Virus record (IMG/VR): IMGVR_UViG_3300027513_000024
Location: 1 to 47,217 of that record
Reading direction: 5' to 3' (one strand)
From: a virus
DNA: 47,217 nucleotides
The notes below the pieces were generated by a model. It did no database searches. It was not told where the DNA came from and saw nothing but the letters and a program-made list of their open reading frames with translations. Position 1 is the first letter of the stretch. Each line of letters begins with the position of its first letter. Made by a program: the position numbers and the translations under genes. This document shows, piece after piece, positions 8,531 through 16,588 of the stretch.

Positions 8531-8866
8531 GTGGCGATCCCCATCACCGAGTTCGAGCCTGTTGAACAACACGATTACGACCTACTGCAGTCGAGCGATG
8601 AGATCGGGCCCATTCAGCGCGCGCTCCGTCGGCCCGAGAGGATCCGGCGCTTTCGCCTCGTCTGGAAGCTCGCATCGCTCGCGGATCGCGACGCGGTGGC
8701 TGCGGAGTTCAACGCGGCCAAGGGGGGAGCGGGCACGTTCTCGTTTACACCCATCGACGAGCTCACGCCGGTCACCGTGCAGTTTGAAGAGGACTCGTTC
8801 CGATGGGACTGGGTATCGCCCAAGCGCGTGAGCATGGAAATCGCTCTGGTGCAGGAACTCTACTAG
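8531..8866 (+). CDS. Small tail protein paralogous to the C-terminus of the propeller tip protein
   Basis: 111 residues from GTG 8531. The core (RRFRLVWKLASLADRDAVAAEF, a GTFSF turn, final ALVQEL) matches the last 80 residues of the protein at 12809-14389 (CRFINRTKADRDALAAF ... FEVQEL). Both resemble the lambda gpM-type minor tail fold: strand, helix with a conserved Asp-Arg-Asp, then strands. Its position between terminator and tube is unusual for gpM. A structural role in the tail is inferred. Confidence 0.6.
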   Translation: MAIPITEFEPVEQHDYDLLQSSDEIGPIQRALRRPERIRRFRLVWKLASLADRDAVAAEFNAAKGGAGTFSFTPIDELTPVTVQFEEDSFRWDWVSPKRVSMEIALVQELY

Positions 8867-8881
8867 GACGGAGGACGTGAC

Positions 8882-10114
8882 ATGGGATTGCTTCTGACGC
8901 GCAAGCGAGAGGTCGGCGCCAAGATCGAAACGACCGAGGGGACGGTCAATCCGCCCACGGTCGCCGCCGAGTTCGCGCAGCTGATCTATGAGCCGACGGC
9001 GGCGCACGAAGTGCGCATGTTCGAGCGCGACCCAGCGCGCGTGACCCTCTCGACCTTGGACGAGATCCCGGGCATCCGATCGGGCAGCCTCCGCTTCCGG
9101 AGCGAGCTCCGCGGCTCGGGCGTGGCGACGACGGCGCCGAAGTGGGGCGTGCTCCTTCGCGGCTGCGGATTCCGCGAGGAAAAGCTCTCAGAGGTCACGG
9201 TCACGGCACCCAAGACCGGCATCTTCCTGCAGGGCGAATCGTTCACCACAACGGGCGGCGAGGCGGGCGTCATCCACCAAAACGCTGACATGGGCACTGC
9301 GACGACCCTTCGTTACGTGCTGACCACCTCCTCCATCGACCAGCCTGACCCGGGCGATACCATCACCGGGGTCACCTCAGGAGCGACGGCTACGGTCGGC
9401 GGCATCGCCGGTGCGCAGATCGGGTTCCGATATAGACCATGGAGCATCGACCCCCAGGTCGACGACGTCAACGGCAACTACTTCGGACCCGGCAGCCTCA
9501 CGCTCGCCATCATGGAGGACGGCGTGCGGAAGCTCTTCAAAGGCTGTCGCGGCAACGTCAACTTCACCATGAACGTGGGCGAGCCCGGCTTCATGGAGTT
9601 CGAGTTTTCCGGCGTCGAGGCTGGCGTCTCGGACGTCGCATTCGTGACCGGCGTGGTCTTCGACGCGACGATCCCACCCAAGTTCATGGGAACGAACATC
9701 CTCACGCTCGCGCTCGATGCCGGTACCTCTCCGTTCAATCCGCTGATCACGTCCTTCTCGTTCAACCTGAACAGCGAGATCGCGCCGCGCGAGAACGCCA
9801 ACGACGCGGCAGGAATCCTGTCCTTCAAGATCCCGAAGCGGAATCCCTCCGGAACGTTGGACCCCGAGATGAACCTAGTCGCCGACTACGACTGGTTTAA
9901 CAAGTGGTTCAACGGCATTGCTCACCGGCTCGACCTCGTCTCGCTCGGCACGATCGCCGGGAACAAGATCGACATCATCATGGAGCACCTACTCTTCTTC
10001 CAGGTGGCCGAGGCGAACCGGAACATGATCGACACGAATACCTTGGAGTTCCGACTCCACTCAGACTCGGTGAACAGTTTCGGTGACGACGAGCTCTTCA
10101 TCGTCGCCACGTGA
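8882..10114 (+). CDS. Major tail tube protein
   Basis: 410 residues. It starts MGLLLTRKREVGAKIETTEG, typical of siphovirus tube subunits that begin with an Ala/Lys-rich strand followed by a T-rich segment. The middle is an immunoglobulin-like or extra beta insert (GDTITGVTSGATATVGG). The C-terminus returns to tube motifs (DGVRKLFKGCRGNVNFTMN). Its place right before the frameshifting chaperone pair is diagnostic. AGGACGGAGG precedes the ATG. Confidence 0.82.
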   Translation: MGLLLTRKREVGAKIETTEGTVNPPTVAAEFAQLIYEPTAAHEVRMFERDPARVTLSTLDEIPGIRSGSLRFRSELRGSGVATTAPKWGVLLRGCGFREEKLSEVTVTAPKTGIFLQGESFTTTGGEAGVIHQNADMGTATTLRYVLTTSSIDQPDPGDTITGVTSGATATVGGIAGAQIGFRYRPWSIDPQVDDVNGNYFGPGSLTLAIMEDGVRKLFKGCRGNVNFTMNVGEPGFMEFEFSGVEAGVSDVAFVTGVVFDATIPPKFMGTNILTLALDAGTSPFNPLITSFSFNLNSEIAPRENANDAAGILSFKIPKRNPSGTLDPEMNLVADYDWFNKWFNGIAHRLDLVSLGTIAGNKIDIIMEHLLFFQVAEANRNMIDTNTLEFRLHSDSVNSFGDDELFIVAT

Positions 10115-10127
10115 CCAGGGAGAGTGA

Positions 10128-10526
10128 ATGGCAATCGCAGTCGACATGAAGACGGTGATCCGACACGTGCTCGAGCGTGACCGCTCGTTGCCCGCCGATC
10201 AGCAGACGACGTTCCTTCTCGGACCCATGAACGCGCGTGAGAGGGCGGCGATGGGCGACAAGCTCCTTGCTCGCCATGAAGGCGGGTTCGTCGAGCTGCG
10301 CCAAGAGACGGTCAACCTCGGCGTGCTGCGTGCGGGGCTTCGCGGGTGGGAGAACTTCAAGGACCGCGCGGGAAACGTCCTCGAGTTCAAGACAGTGAGC
10401 AACGGCACCGGCCACCAGGTTCCGACGGAAGAAATGCTGGACCTGATCCGCGAGGCTGATCGAGACGAGCTCGTGAGCGTCATCACCAAGGCGACGGAGC
10501 TTTCGGAGGACGACGAAAAAAACTGA
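10128..10526 (+). CDS. Tail assembly chaperone, short form (lambda gpG analogue)
   Basis: 132 residues, mostly helical and acidic at the end (ELSEDDEKN). Together with the frameshifted long form, it coats and solubilises the tape measure during tail assembly. The last sense codons, AAA AAC, form part of a slippery heptamer immediately before the stop at 10524. It lies between the tube and tape-measure genes. Confidence 0.88.
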   Translation: MAIAVDMKTVIRHVLERDRSLPADQQTTFLLGPMNARERAAMGDKLLARHEGGFVELRQETVNLGVLRAGLRGWENFKDRAGNVLEFKTVSNGTGHQVPTEEMLDLIREADRDELVSVITKATELSEDDEKN

Positions 10527-10912
10527 TCCTCGCGGTGCACCTCGCGCAGGAGTCCCTCCCCATGTCCTGCAAGGTGTGCCGCGTTCCTGAGGCGGTGAAG
10601 CCTCGCCAAGCCTGGGGGTGTGATGCGGACGCAGCGGAGGACGTGTGGACGATCGAGTGCGTCCGATGCGGCGGGCAGAACCCCACGTGCGAACGCTGCG
10701 CGGGAACAGGCCGAGAGAGCGGGCGCCGCTGCCCGCAGTTCCTCCTCGCCGGTCGCCACGACATTCACGAGGTGCTGCGCTTGTACGCCATCCTGAGCAA
10801 CCACGGTTTGTTGCCGAACGAGGGTGGCGCGCTCGACCAGAGCCCGGCGTTCATGGCGGCGGTGCGCCTGATCGACAATGAGCTCGCCGAGATCAGGAAA
10901 CGGAAGGCGTAG
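10128..10912 (+). CDS. Tail assembly chaperone, -1 frameshifted long form (gpG-T analogue)
   Basis: Ribosomes slipping back one base on A AAA AAC (10517-10523) continue at CTG ATC CTC and make a protein of about 261 residues. The T part (10523-10912) has no good start of its own. It has two double-cysteine sites (CKVC, CVRC..NPTCERC) in an HNH- or zinc-like pattern, then a helical end (EVLRLYAILSNHGLL, MAAVRLIDNELAEIRKRKA). The -1 fusion of adjacent chaperone genes is a conserved property of long-tailed phages. The cysteine-rich T part is less usual. Confidence 0.85.
10517..10551 (+). promoter_or_regulatory. Programmed -1 frameshift signal
   Basis: The heptamer A AAA AAC is in register with the zero frame (codons GAA AAA AAC TGA). 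A stem follows: CGCG (10531-10534) with CGCG (10543-10546), loop of eight, extended by TCCT/AGGA (10527-10530 and 10548-10551) across one bulged C. The spacer to the CGCG stem is seven bases. This is a classical simultaneous-slippage site. Confidence 0.88.
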
Positions 10913-10915
10913 GCC

Positions 10916-12799
10916 ATGGCCAGCAATGTCACCGAGGTTATCCTCAAGTTGCGCGATGAGGTGACCGCGCGCCTGAACACGATCGAGCAGCAAGTCACGC
11001 GCACGGGCCAGAAGTTCGAGAGCACCTTCAAGGGATCGGCCGTCAACGTTCGCGCCTTCGCGCAGAACATCATCTCAGTCGCGCAGAGCGTGAAGGGCCT
11101 CATCAACGAGCTCGGGCACTCGTCTGAACGGGTGCTCAACTTCGGCGAGCAGTTCGGCATCTCGACCGACAACGTGCAGAAGCTCGACCTCGCGGCCAAG
11201 CTCGCGGGAACGGAACTGGAGTCGTTGACACCGCTCTTCTCGCGCCTCGCCGTCGCACAGGAAAAGGGCGACCTCAAAGGTCGTGACTTCTTCGAAACGA
11301 TTCAGGACGTCGCCAAAGAGCTGAACGCGATGCCGCCTGGCGCCGAGCGTGCGGCCAAGGCCATCGAGCTCTTCGGGCGCGGCGGTGTGCGACTGATCCC
11401 TGTCCTTGCCGACCTCGAGAAGGCGTCGGGCAAGGTTAAGCTGATCAGCAAGGAGGACCTCGAGCTATTGGACCAGGCTTCGGATGAGGTGGACACCTTC
11501 GCGACTTCGATCAAGAACCTGGCGACGGAACTTGCAGCGGATGCGATCCGGGGCGCGCCGAAACTGTTCGAGGACATGTTCCCGTTCATCAGCGAATCGG
11601 TGCGCGAAATCCGCGAAGCCAAAAAGATCGTGGCCGAGTTTGACGCGAAGTCTTTCGTTGACCTCCAGGGGAACATCGTCCAGTTCAGCCGGAAGGTGGA
11701 TGCCAAGCCGCTCATGGAGCTCGGCCTGGCGCTCACGGGAATCGCGATAGGACCAGCGGCGGAGAAGCCCGACCCCGAGTCGGTGATCGCCAAGCTACTC
11801 AACGACAAGGAACTGAAGAAGGCCGACGAAGAACTGAAGAGGGTGGCCGACACGCTCGCCGAGCTGCACCCACAATTCCGCCGCCTGAACGAGGAGCAGC
11901 GAAAGCTCCTCGCGGAGAGGACGGTCAAGGAGTTCAAGTTCCTGGGTGGAACCGGAAGCGCCGAGGAGATCAGGGAAGTCGGCGAGGCGCAGAAGAAGGC
12001 GGGACAGGCGACGATCGACCGAGAGAACCAACTAGCCGCCGATCTTCTCGAGATCGACAAGAAGTTCATGCGGGACAAGCAGCGCGTTCGCGAGGAGAAC
12101 GAGCGAAAGGCGCAGGAGCGGCGGGACAAGACGGCGGGCTTCGGTGGCGCCAAGACCCTCGCAGGTGGTATCGAAGGGTTTACCGATCAGATGAATCTGA
12201 TCGTGAGCGAGTTCGAGAACCTCCAGAAACGGGGGGCCGACCTCGCCATCGATCTTGCATCGGGCCTCGGGAACGCCTTCGACAATCTCTTTTTCAACGT
12301 CGCCGAGGAGGGGTTCGACAACCTGACGCGAGCGGCCAGGAACTTCGGAGCGGAAGTCCTGAAGATGCTGGCGCAGATCGCGATCAAACAGGCGACCACC
12401 TCCCTCTTGGGCGGCATCTTCGGCGGCCTCGGCTTCGGTTTCGGTGGTGGGCCGGCCCTCGCCAAGGGCGGCGTCATGCCGGGCGGCGTGAGCGACACCA
12501 TCCCCGTGCGCGCTTTCGCCCGCGGCGGCATCGCGCGCGAACCCACCATGGCCTTGATGGGAGAGGGCCGCGGCAGCAAGGGGGAGGCGTTCGTTCCACT
12601 GCCCGACGGCCGCTCGATCCCGGTGCAGATGCAGGGCGAGGGGGGAAAGGCCGTCGGCGTCACCTTCAACATCACCACGCTCGACCCGCGCTCCTTCCGC
12701 GAGTTCCTGGTGAAGGATAAGAGCGTGATCAAGAACCTGATCCACGAAGCAGTGTCCTCGGACAAATCGTTCCGCCGGCGCATCGGCGAACCGAGGTAA
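10916..12799 (+). CDS. Tail tape-measure protein
   Basis: 627 residues. It sets tail length and is ejected during DNA entry. The N-terminal 45 residues are a heptad-like helix; the centre is long, helical and charged. The C-terminus has the Gly-rich signature of lambda-type tape measures (GGIFGGLGFGFGGGPALAKGG, then PVRAFARGGIAREPTMALMGE). At roughly 0.15 nm per residue this suggests a tail near 90-95 nm, an estimate only. It starts three bases after the stop of the frameshifted chaperone. Confidence 0.9.
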   Translation: MASNVTEVILKLRDEVTARLNTIEQQVTRTGQKFESTFKGSAVNVRAFAQNIISVAQSVKGLINELGHSSERVLNFGEQFGISTDNVQKLDLAAKLAGTELESLTPLFSRLAVAQEKGDLKGRDFFETIQDVAKELNAMPPGAERAAKAIELFGRGGVRLIPVLADLEKASGKVKLISKEDLELLDQASDEVDTFATSIKNLATELAADAIRGAPKLFEDMFPFISESVREIREAKKIVAEFDAKSFVDLQGNIVQFSRKVDAKPLMELGLALTGIAIGPAAEKPDPESVIAKLLNDKELKKADEELKRVADTLAELHPQFRRLNEEQRKLLAERTVKEFKFLGGTGSAEEIREVGEAQKKAGQATIDRENQLAADLLEIDKKFMRDKQRVREENERKAQERRDKTAGFGGAKTLAGGIEGFTDQMNLIVSEFENLQKRGADLAIDLASGLGNAFDNLFFNVAEEGFDNLTRAARNFGAEVLKMLAQIAIKQATTSLLGGIFGGLGFGFGGGPALAKGGVMPGGVSDTIPVRAFARGGIAREPTMALMGEGRGSKGEAFVPLPDGRSIPVQMQGEGGKAVGVTFNITTLDPRSFREFLVKDKSVIKNLIHEAVSSDKSFRRRIGEPR

Positions 12800-12808
12800 G
12801 TTCCGACG

Positions 12809-14389
12809 ATGGCGATCGTGCTGACAGAGATTGCGGATGGAGTGGCGGCGGACCAGCCTTCGGGCGGGCCCGCCCACATGGCGCGCGACCTCTCCGGCAT
12901 CCTCTGGGTCGCGATCGATACAGCATCGGCCGGGAACGCGAGCCCGCAGCTCTGGAAGTCGACGGACAACGGCAACACCTGGTCACTCGACGGCACAGTC
13001 ACGAGTCTTTCCTGCACGCTCTCCGGCGTCTGCATCTCGAGCGCGAACCAGATCGTGATCCACGCCGACAAGAATGGCGCCACCGATGGCCCGCACTACG
13101 CGATCAGAACCGGCGTCGGCACCTACAGTGCAGCAATCCGCGCGGCGACCGAGCAGGTGGCGAGCAATAACCCAATGTTCTGTTTCGGGCCCAACGGGAC
13201 GCTGCACGCGGCATGGTCGAAGCGCGACCTGGGCGGCGGCGATCCCACGGGCGAGGTGTGGTATTCGAACGACTCGCTGGGCGGCGCGCCATGGACCTTC
13301 GGCTCGGAAACGGTGTTCGCGCAGAACCTCTACCTAGGCCTCGGCCTCACGCTCATCATCGACAAGAACAACCTCCAGCACATCCTTTTCGACAATGACA
13401 TTACCGACCGAGTGAACTACACGAACCGCACGGGTGGAGTCTGGGCCGCTCCCATTGCCGTTTACACTGGAACGACGCTCAACAGCGGCGGGAATCAAGC
13501 GAGCCTGTCCGCGGTCCTTGACCCCATCGACGAGCTGACGATTCACACCGCGTTCTATGCCGGCATCAACACGAGCCGCACACCGCACTACAGCGTGCGC
13601 AATCCCAGTACGGGGGTGTGGACGACGGAGCAAATCGACGCGGCGTTCATCACCGGCGCGAACACGAATGACATCTCGATTGGGCTCGACCGTAGCGGCG
13701 CGATCTATGTCATCGCCGTCAAGCCAGCGCAAATCGCCGTGTGGCTGCGAACGGCGCCCGCAACGTGGGTGAAGACCATCGTCTTTGCACCCTCCTACAC
13801 GATCACTTCCGCCACGTGTTTTGGCAACGGTTGCCGGAACACGCCGAAGTCCGGCACGATGCTCCTCGACTACGGTTCTACCGGCGCCTACTTCGTCGGC
13901 GAGCTGAATCACACCGCGGTCGGCACCACCGATGTCATGTTCTACGGGATCGATCTCTCCTTCACCGTCGAGGACGAAAGCCCGAGCTGTCCAGCGGAAC
14001 CCGCGCGCGCCTCCTTCGTCTTCGCCGGCGAAGGTGCGAGCGAGGCCACGCTCACGATCGCGCCTGACTTCGTCTTCGATGGGACGGAGCGATACGTCAC
14101 GCTGAAGGTCCCGACGGATCGCGGCTACGTCGTCACGCATTCGAAGTTCGCATCGAGCCGTCGGCTTTACACGTGCCGGTTCATCAATCGCACCAAGGCC
14201 GACCGGGACGCGCTCGCGGCCTTCGTGCTCGCGCGGCGTGATGGAGTCGACGCGTGGTCCCTCGTGCTTCCCGACGGCGGCGGGACGGTGAAGGTCCATA
14301 TCAGGACGGACTCGCTCCGGTTCTCGAAGTTGAACCCCGGAGTGTATGCGACCGAGTTCGAGGTCCAGGAGCTCCTCTTCACCACATGA
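12809..14389 (+). CDS. Tail-tip protein with Asp-box beta-propeller and gpM-like C-terminus
   Basis: 526 residues. Residues about 1-420 look like a beta-propeller: repeated blades, each starting with an aromatic-rich strand, and at least one sialidase Asp-box (WKSTDNGNTWS, near residue 50). The last 100 residues are a separate domain related to the small protein at 8531-8866 (TKADRDALAAF, EFEVQELLF). The position right after the tape measure is where lambda has gpM. I infer a tail-tip protein that carries a carbohydrate-binding or hydrolysing propeller. No catalytic sialidase residues can be assigned by eye. Confidence 0.7.
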   Translation: MAIVLTEIADGVAADQPSGGPAHMARDLSGILWVAIDTASAGNASPQLWKSTDNGNTWSLDGTVTSLSCTLSGVCISSANQIVIHADKNGATDGPHYAIRTGVGTYSAAIRAATEQVASNNPMFCFGPNGTLHAAWSKRDLGGGDPTGEVWYSNDSLGGAPWTFGSETVFAQNLYLGLGLTLIIDKNNLQHILFDNDITDRVNYTNRTGGVWAAPIAVYTGTTLNSGGNQASLSAVLDPIDELTIHTAFYAGINTSRTPHYSVRNPSTGVWTTEQIDAAFITGANTNDISIGLDRSGAIYVIAVKPAQIAVWLRTAPATWVKTIVFAPSYTITSATCFGNGCRNTPKSGTMLLDYGSTGAYFVGELNHTAVGTTDVMFYGIDLSFTVEDESPSCPAEPARASFVFAGEGASEATLTIAPDFVFDGTERYVTLKVPTDRGYVVTHSKFASSRRLYTCRFINRTKADRDALAAFVLARRDGVDAWSLVLPDGGGTVKVHIRTDSLRFSKLNPGVYATEFEVQELLFTT

Positions 14390-14748
14390 CGGGAAAACAA
14401 CAACCCGACGGAAGAGAATTGCCGGCGCCGAAGCCGTGGAATCTGCATGCGGCCGATCGGCACTGTGTGCGTTGCGGCAAGGTCGACCCGACGAACGACC
14501 AGCCGGTCCTCTACGTCTTCGGGCACCAGGGGCAGCAACTCTATCGACCCATCCATCACAAGTGCGCCTGCGAGATGCTGGGTTGGCGCGTGGCGATCGA
14601 TGAAGCGCTCAGGGCCTTGAGTGAGCTCGCGATCTCAATGGATCCCGATGGGCCGTGCTGGTGCGAGTACGCGGTCGCAGGGCGACATAGCACCGGCTGC
14701 GAGCACGCGCGGACACTGACCCGGGGGGTGACATGGCAAGAGCATTGA
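14386..14748 (+). CDS. Cysteine-rich small protein in the tail-tip operon
   Basis: 120 residues, starting in an ATGA overlap. It has CVRCGK, then CAC, then WCEYAVAGRHSTGCEHAR, so it may bind one or two metal ions. The segment YVFGHQGQQLYRPIHHKCACEMLGW is a plausible zinc-knuckle core. It lies between the gpM-like and gpL-like genes, where lambda has no gene. Its function is not recognised. The last 16 bases overlap the next gene. Confidence 0.6.
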   Translation: MTGKQQPDGRELPAPKPWNLHAADRHCVRCGKVDPTNDQPVLYVFGHQGQQLYRPIHHKCACEMLGWRVAIDEALRALSELAISMDPDGPCWCEYAVAGRHSTGCEHARTLTRGVTWQEH

Positions 14749-15392
14749 CCGCGGCCCTGGTCACGGAGAAGAACAAACTCCACAGTACGACGCCGTTCAT
14801 TTGGTTGTTCGAGCTGGTGGTCTCTGACACGGTGATGGCTCGCATTACCTCCTACCAGACGAACGTTACCTTCAACGGTAACCTCTTCTATGCCTTCCCG
14901 TGCACGATCGGTCCCATCGAGTCGAACAGCGAGAGCCGCGTCGACTCGCTCCAGCTGATCGTCGCCAACATCTCGCGCGAGATCCAGGGCATCCTGGACG
15001 GGACGGACGGCAGTGGCGACGGGCTCACGCGGAAGCGCGTGTTCGCGCGTCTCGTGCATTCGGCGCACCTGGCAGACCCGGCGAGTGGGCTCCTCTTCGA
15101 CTATCGGATCATCACGGCGACTGCGACGTGGGAGACGGTGACGTTCACGCTCGGCAGCTACGATTTGTGGGGCAAGGAATCGCCCAAGCGGCGCTTCGTG
15201 CGCGCGCACTGTGGGTGGACGTACAAGAGCAATGATTGCGGCTACGTCGGCGATCTGGCAACATGCGATAAAACTCTGAGCGGACCCATGGGCTGCAAAA
15301 TTCATGGAGATGACGAAGTGGCTCACTCACTGCCAAGGTTGCATCCCAAGCGGGCCGGAATGTTTCCCGGAATTCCCGGCAGCAGAACCTGA
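14733..15392 (+). CDS. Minor tail tip protein, gpL-like (Fe-S cluster type)
   Basis: 219 residues. It matches the lambda gpL / DUF2163-like tail-tip family in length and layout: an N-terminal beta domain and a C-terminal segment with four cysteines (C160, C169, C178, C188 in AHCGWTYKSNDCGY, CDKTL, GPMGC). In gpL relatives these bind an iron-sulfur cluster. The end, LPRLHPKRAGMFPGIPG, is also typical. It joins the tape-measure tip to the central tip protein. The start overlaps the preceding gene by 16 bases. Confidence 0.85.
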   Translation: MARALTAALVTEKNKLHSTTPFIWLFELVVSDTVMARITSYQTNVTFNGNLFYAFPCTIGPIESNSESRVDSLQLIVANISREIQGILDGTDGSGDGLTRKRVFARLVHSAHLADPASGLLFDYRIITATATWETVTFTLGSYDLWGKESPKRRFVRAHCGWTYKSNDCGYVGDLATCDKTLSGPMGCKIHGDDEVAHSLPRLHPKRAGMFPGIPGSRT

Positions 15393-15408
15393 GCTATCAT
15401 TCGCGGTC

Positions 15409-15903
15409 ATGACCAAACGCCAGCGCCCGATCCAAGACCTCGCACCATTCCAGGGACACTTCGATCCTCGGCGCGAACGATGGAACAAGTACACCCCCCT
15501 CGAACGGCTCCTGCAAAGCGTCGATGTTGGTGGCAGCCCGATAGGCTGTTGGCGCTGGACGAGATCAACCGATCGCGAAGGTTACGGCTTCATGAAATTT
15601 CGCGGTCGCCAAGAGCGCGCGCACCGAGTCGCGTGGGAACTGTTGGAGGGCCCGATTCCGCCAGGGCTTGAGCTGGACCATCGCGAGTGTGAGAACAAGT
15701 CGTGCGTCAATGTTGACCATCTCGAGGTCGTGACCGGCCTTGTGAACACGCAGAGGGGATGCCTGAAGAATCGAAAGAGAGTGTGCGTCCGGGGGCATCC
15801 CCTCGAAGGACCCGAGGCGGACATCTATGAGCGCCCGAATGACCGCGACCGCGAGTGTCGGGCGTGCATGCGAATCCGTGACCGAGCCAGGAAGAGACGG
15901 TGA
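15409..15903 (+). CDS. HNH endonuclease (free-standing, homing type)
   Basis: 164 residues from ATG 15409; the frame is open upstream, but MTKRQRP is the natural start. Motifs are GCWRWTRSTDREGYG, RAHRVAWELLEG, and the HNH core LELDHRECENKSCVNVDHLEV (D90-H91, N101, H104). It is inserted between the gpL- and gpK-like genes of a conserved operon, a usual place for selfish homing genes. A weak promoter-like pair, TTCCCG (15373) and TATCAT (15395), ends nine bases before the ATG. It ends in a GTGA overlap with gpK, so the insertion preserved coupling. Confidence 0.88.
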   Translation: MTKRQRPIQDLAPFQGHFDPRRERWNKYTPLERLLQSVDVGGSPIGCWRWTRSTDREGYGFMKFRGRQERAHRVAWELLEGPIPPGLELDHRECENKSCVNVDHLEVVTGLVNTQRGCLKNRKRVCVRGHPLEGPEADIYERPNDRDRECRACMRIRDRARKRR

Positions 15904-16322
15904 ACCTTGACCTCCCCGCCATGGAAGCGGTGGCCAAGGGGCTCCTCGGCGTCCCGTTCCTCCACCGCGGCCGGGATCCCTCACGCGGCCTCGACTGCTC
16001 TGGGCTTGCCATCCTCGAGTATGCGGCTGGCGGGTTCGCGATGCCCGACTACGTCGGCGAGCTGCAGTCGGAAAGAGACGATCCCGTGGATGCCCTAGCA
16101 CTGCTCGCCCGCTATGAGGTTGTCTTTTCGAGGGTGAAGACGGCGCCAGCTCCGGGCGATCTTCTGATCTCATCGTTCTATAGCGACATGAGCGACCACG
16201 TTGCTATAGTATTGCGCAACGGCTACGCGGTGCACGCGGTCGAGCGCATTGGGGTCATCCGATCGAAGCTCTCGCTCTTCTCGGGCAAGGTCGTGGCCAT
16301 TCTCCGCCCCCGCCTGATGTAG
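15900..16322 (+). CDS. Tail assembly NlpC/P60 peptidase (gpK-like)
   Basis: 140 residues from GTG 15900 (overlapping the HNH stop). The catalytic Cys is in LDCSGLAILEY (C33), with His candidates in MSDHVAIV (H100) and YAVHAVE (H112). Such tail-tip peptidases cut peptidoglycan peptides or process tail proteins during assembly. Only the NlpC/P60 part is present; lambda gpK also has a JAB domain. The stop TAG at 16320 lies at the point where the frame of the next conserved domain begins without a start codon. Confidence 0.85.
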   Translation: MNLDLPAMEAVAKGLLGVPFLHRGRDPSRGLDCSGLAILEYAAGGFAMPDYVGELQSERDDPVDALALLARYEVVFSRVKTAPAPGDLLISSFYSDMSDHVAIVLRNGYAVHAVERIGVIRSKLSLFSGKVVAILRPRLM

Positions 16323-16588
16323 TCAGCGAGCACGCCCCCGTCCGCATCATCGCCGTCAAGAACGCGCTCCATCCTGGCACACGGGAACAGTGGATCGAGC
16401 AGGCCCAAGAGAACGGCACCATCGCCGACCATGCGCCGTTCGCCTTCGCCGAGGCGTATCACGCCGTCGCCGTCCACAACAGCACCCGGATCCCCCGTGA
16501 GCGCTGGGACGAGACGCGAGTCCTGCCCGGCGACGAGATCATCTTCACATCGGTCCCCGCCGGCATCGAGATCGCGCTCGCGATCGGC
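16322..16588 (+). other. Conserved gpI-like coding region lacking a start codon, in frame with gpJ
   Basis: This frame is open from 16184 and continuous with the large tip protein, but has no ATG, GTG or TTG before TTG 16589. Its translation is clearly protein-like: PVRIIAVKNALHPGTREQW, then AVAVHNSTRIPRERWDE, TRVLPGDEIIFTSVPAG, followed by a hydrophobic segment. That pattern (beta-grasp domain, GD-I motif, then a Gly/Ala-rich membrane-like helix) is what gpI or the N-terminus of gpJ-like proteins show. It must be translated by frameshifting from gpK, by an unusual start, or there is an indel in the sequence. Confidence 0.7.

Noticed and set aside
16307-16322. Classical slippery heptamer at the gpK/tip boundary
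   Set aside because: C CCC CGC does not allow both tRNAs to re-pair after a -1 slip, so ordinary simultaneous slippage is not supported there.
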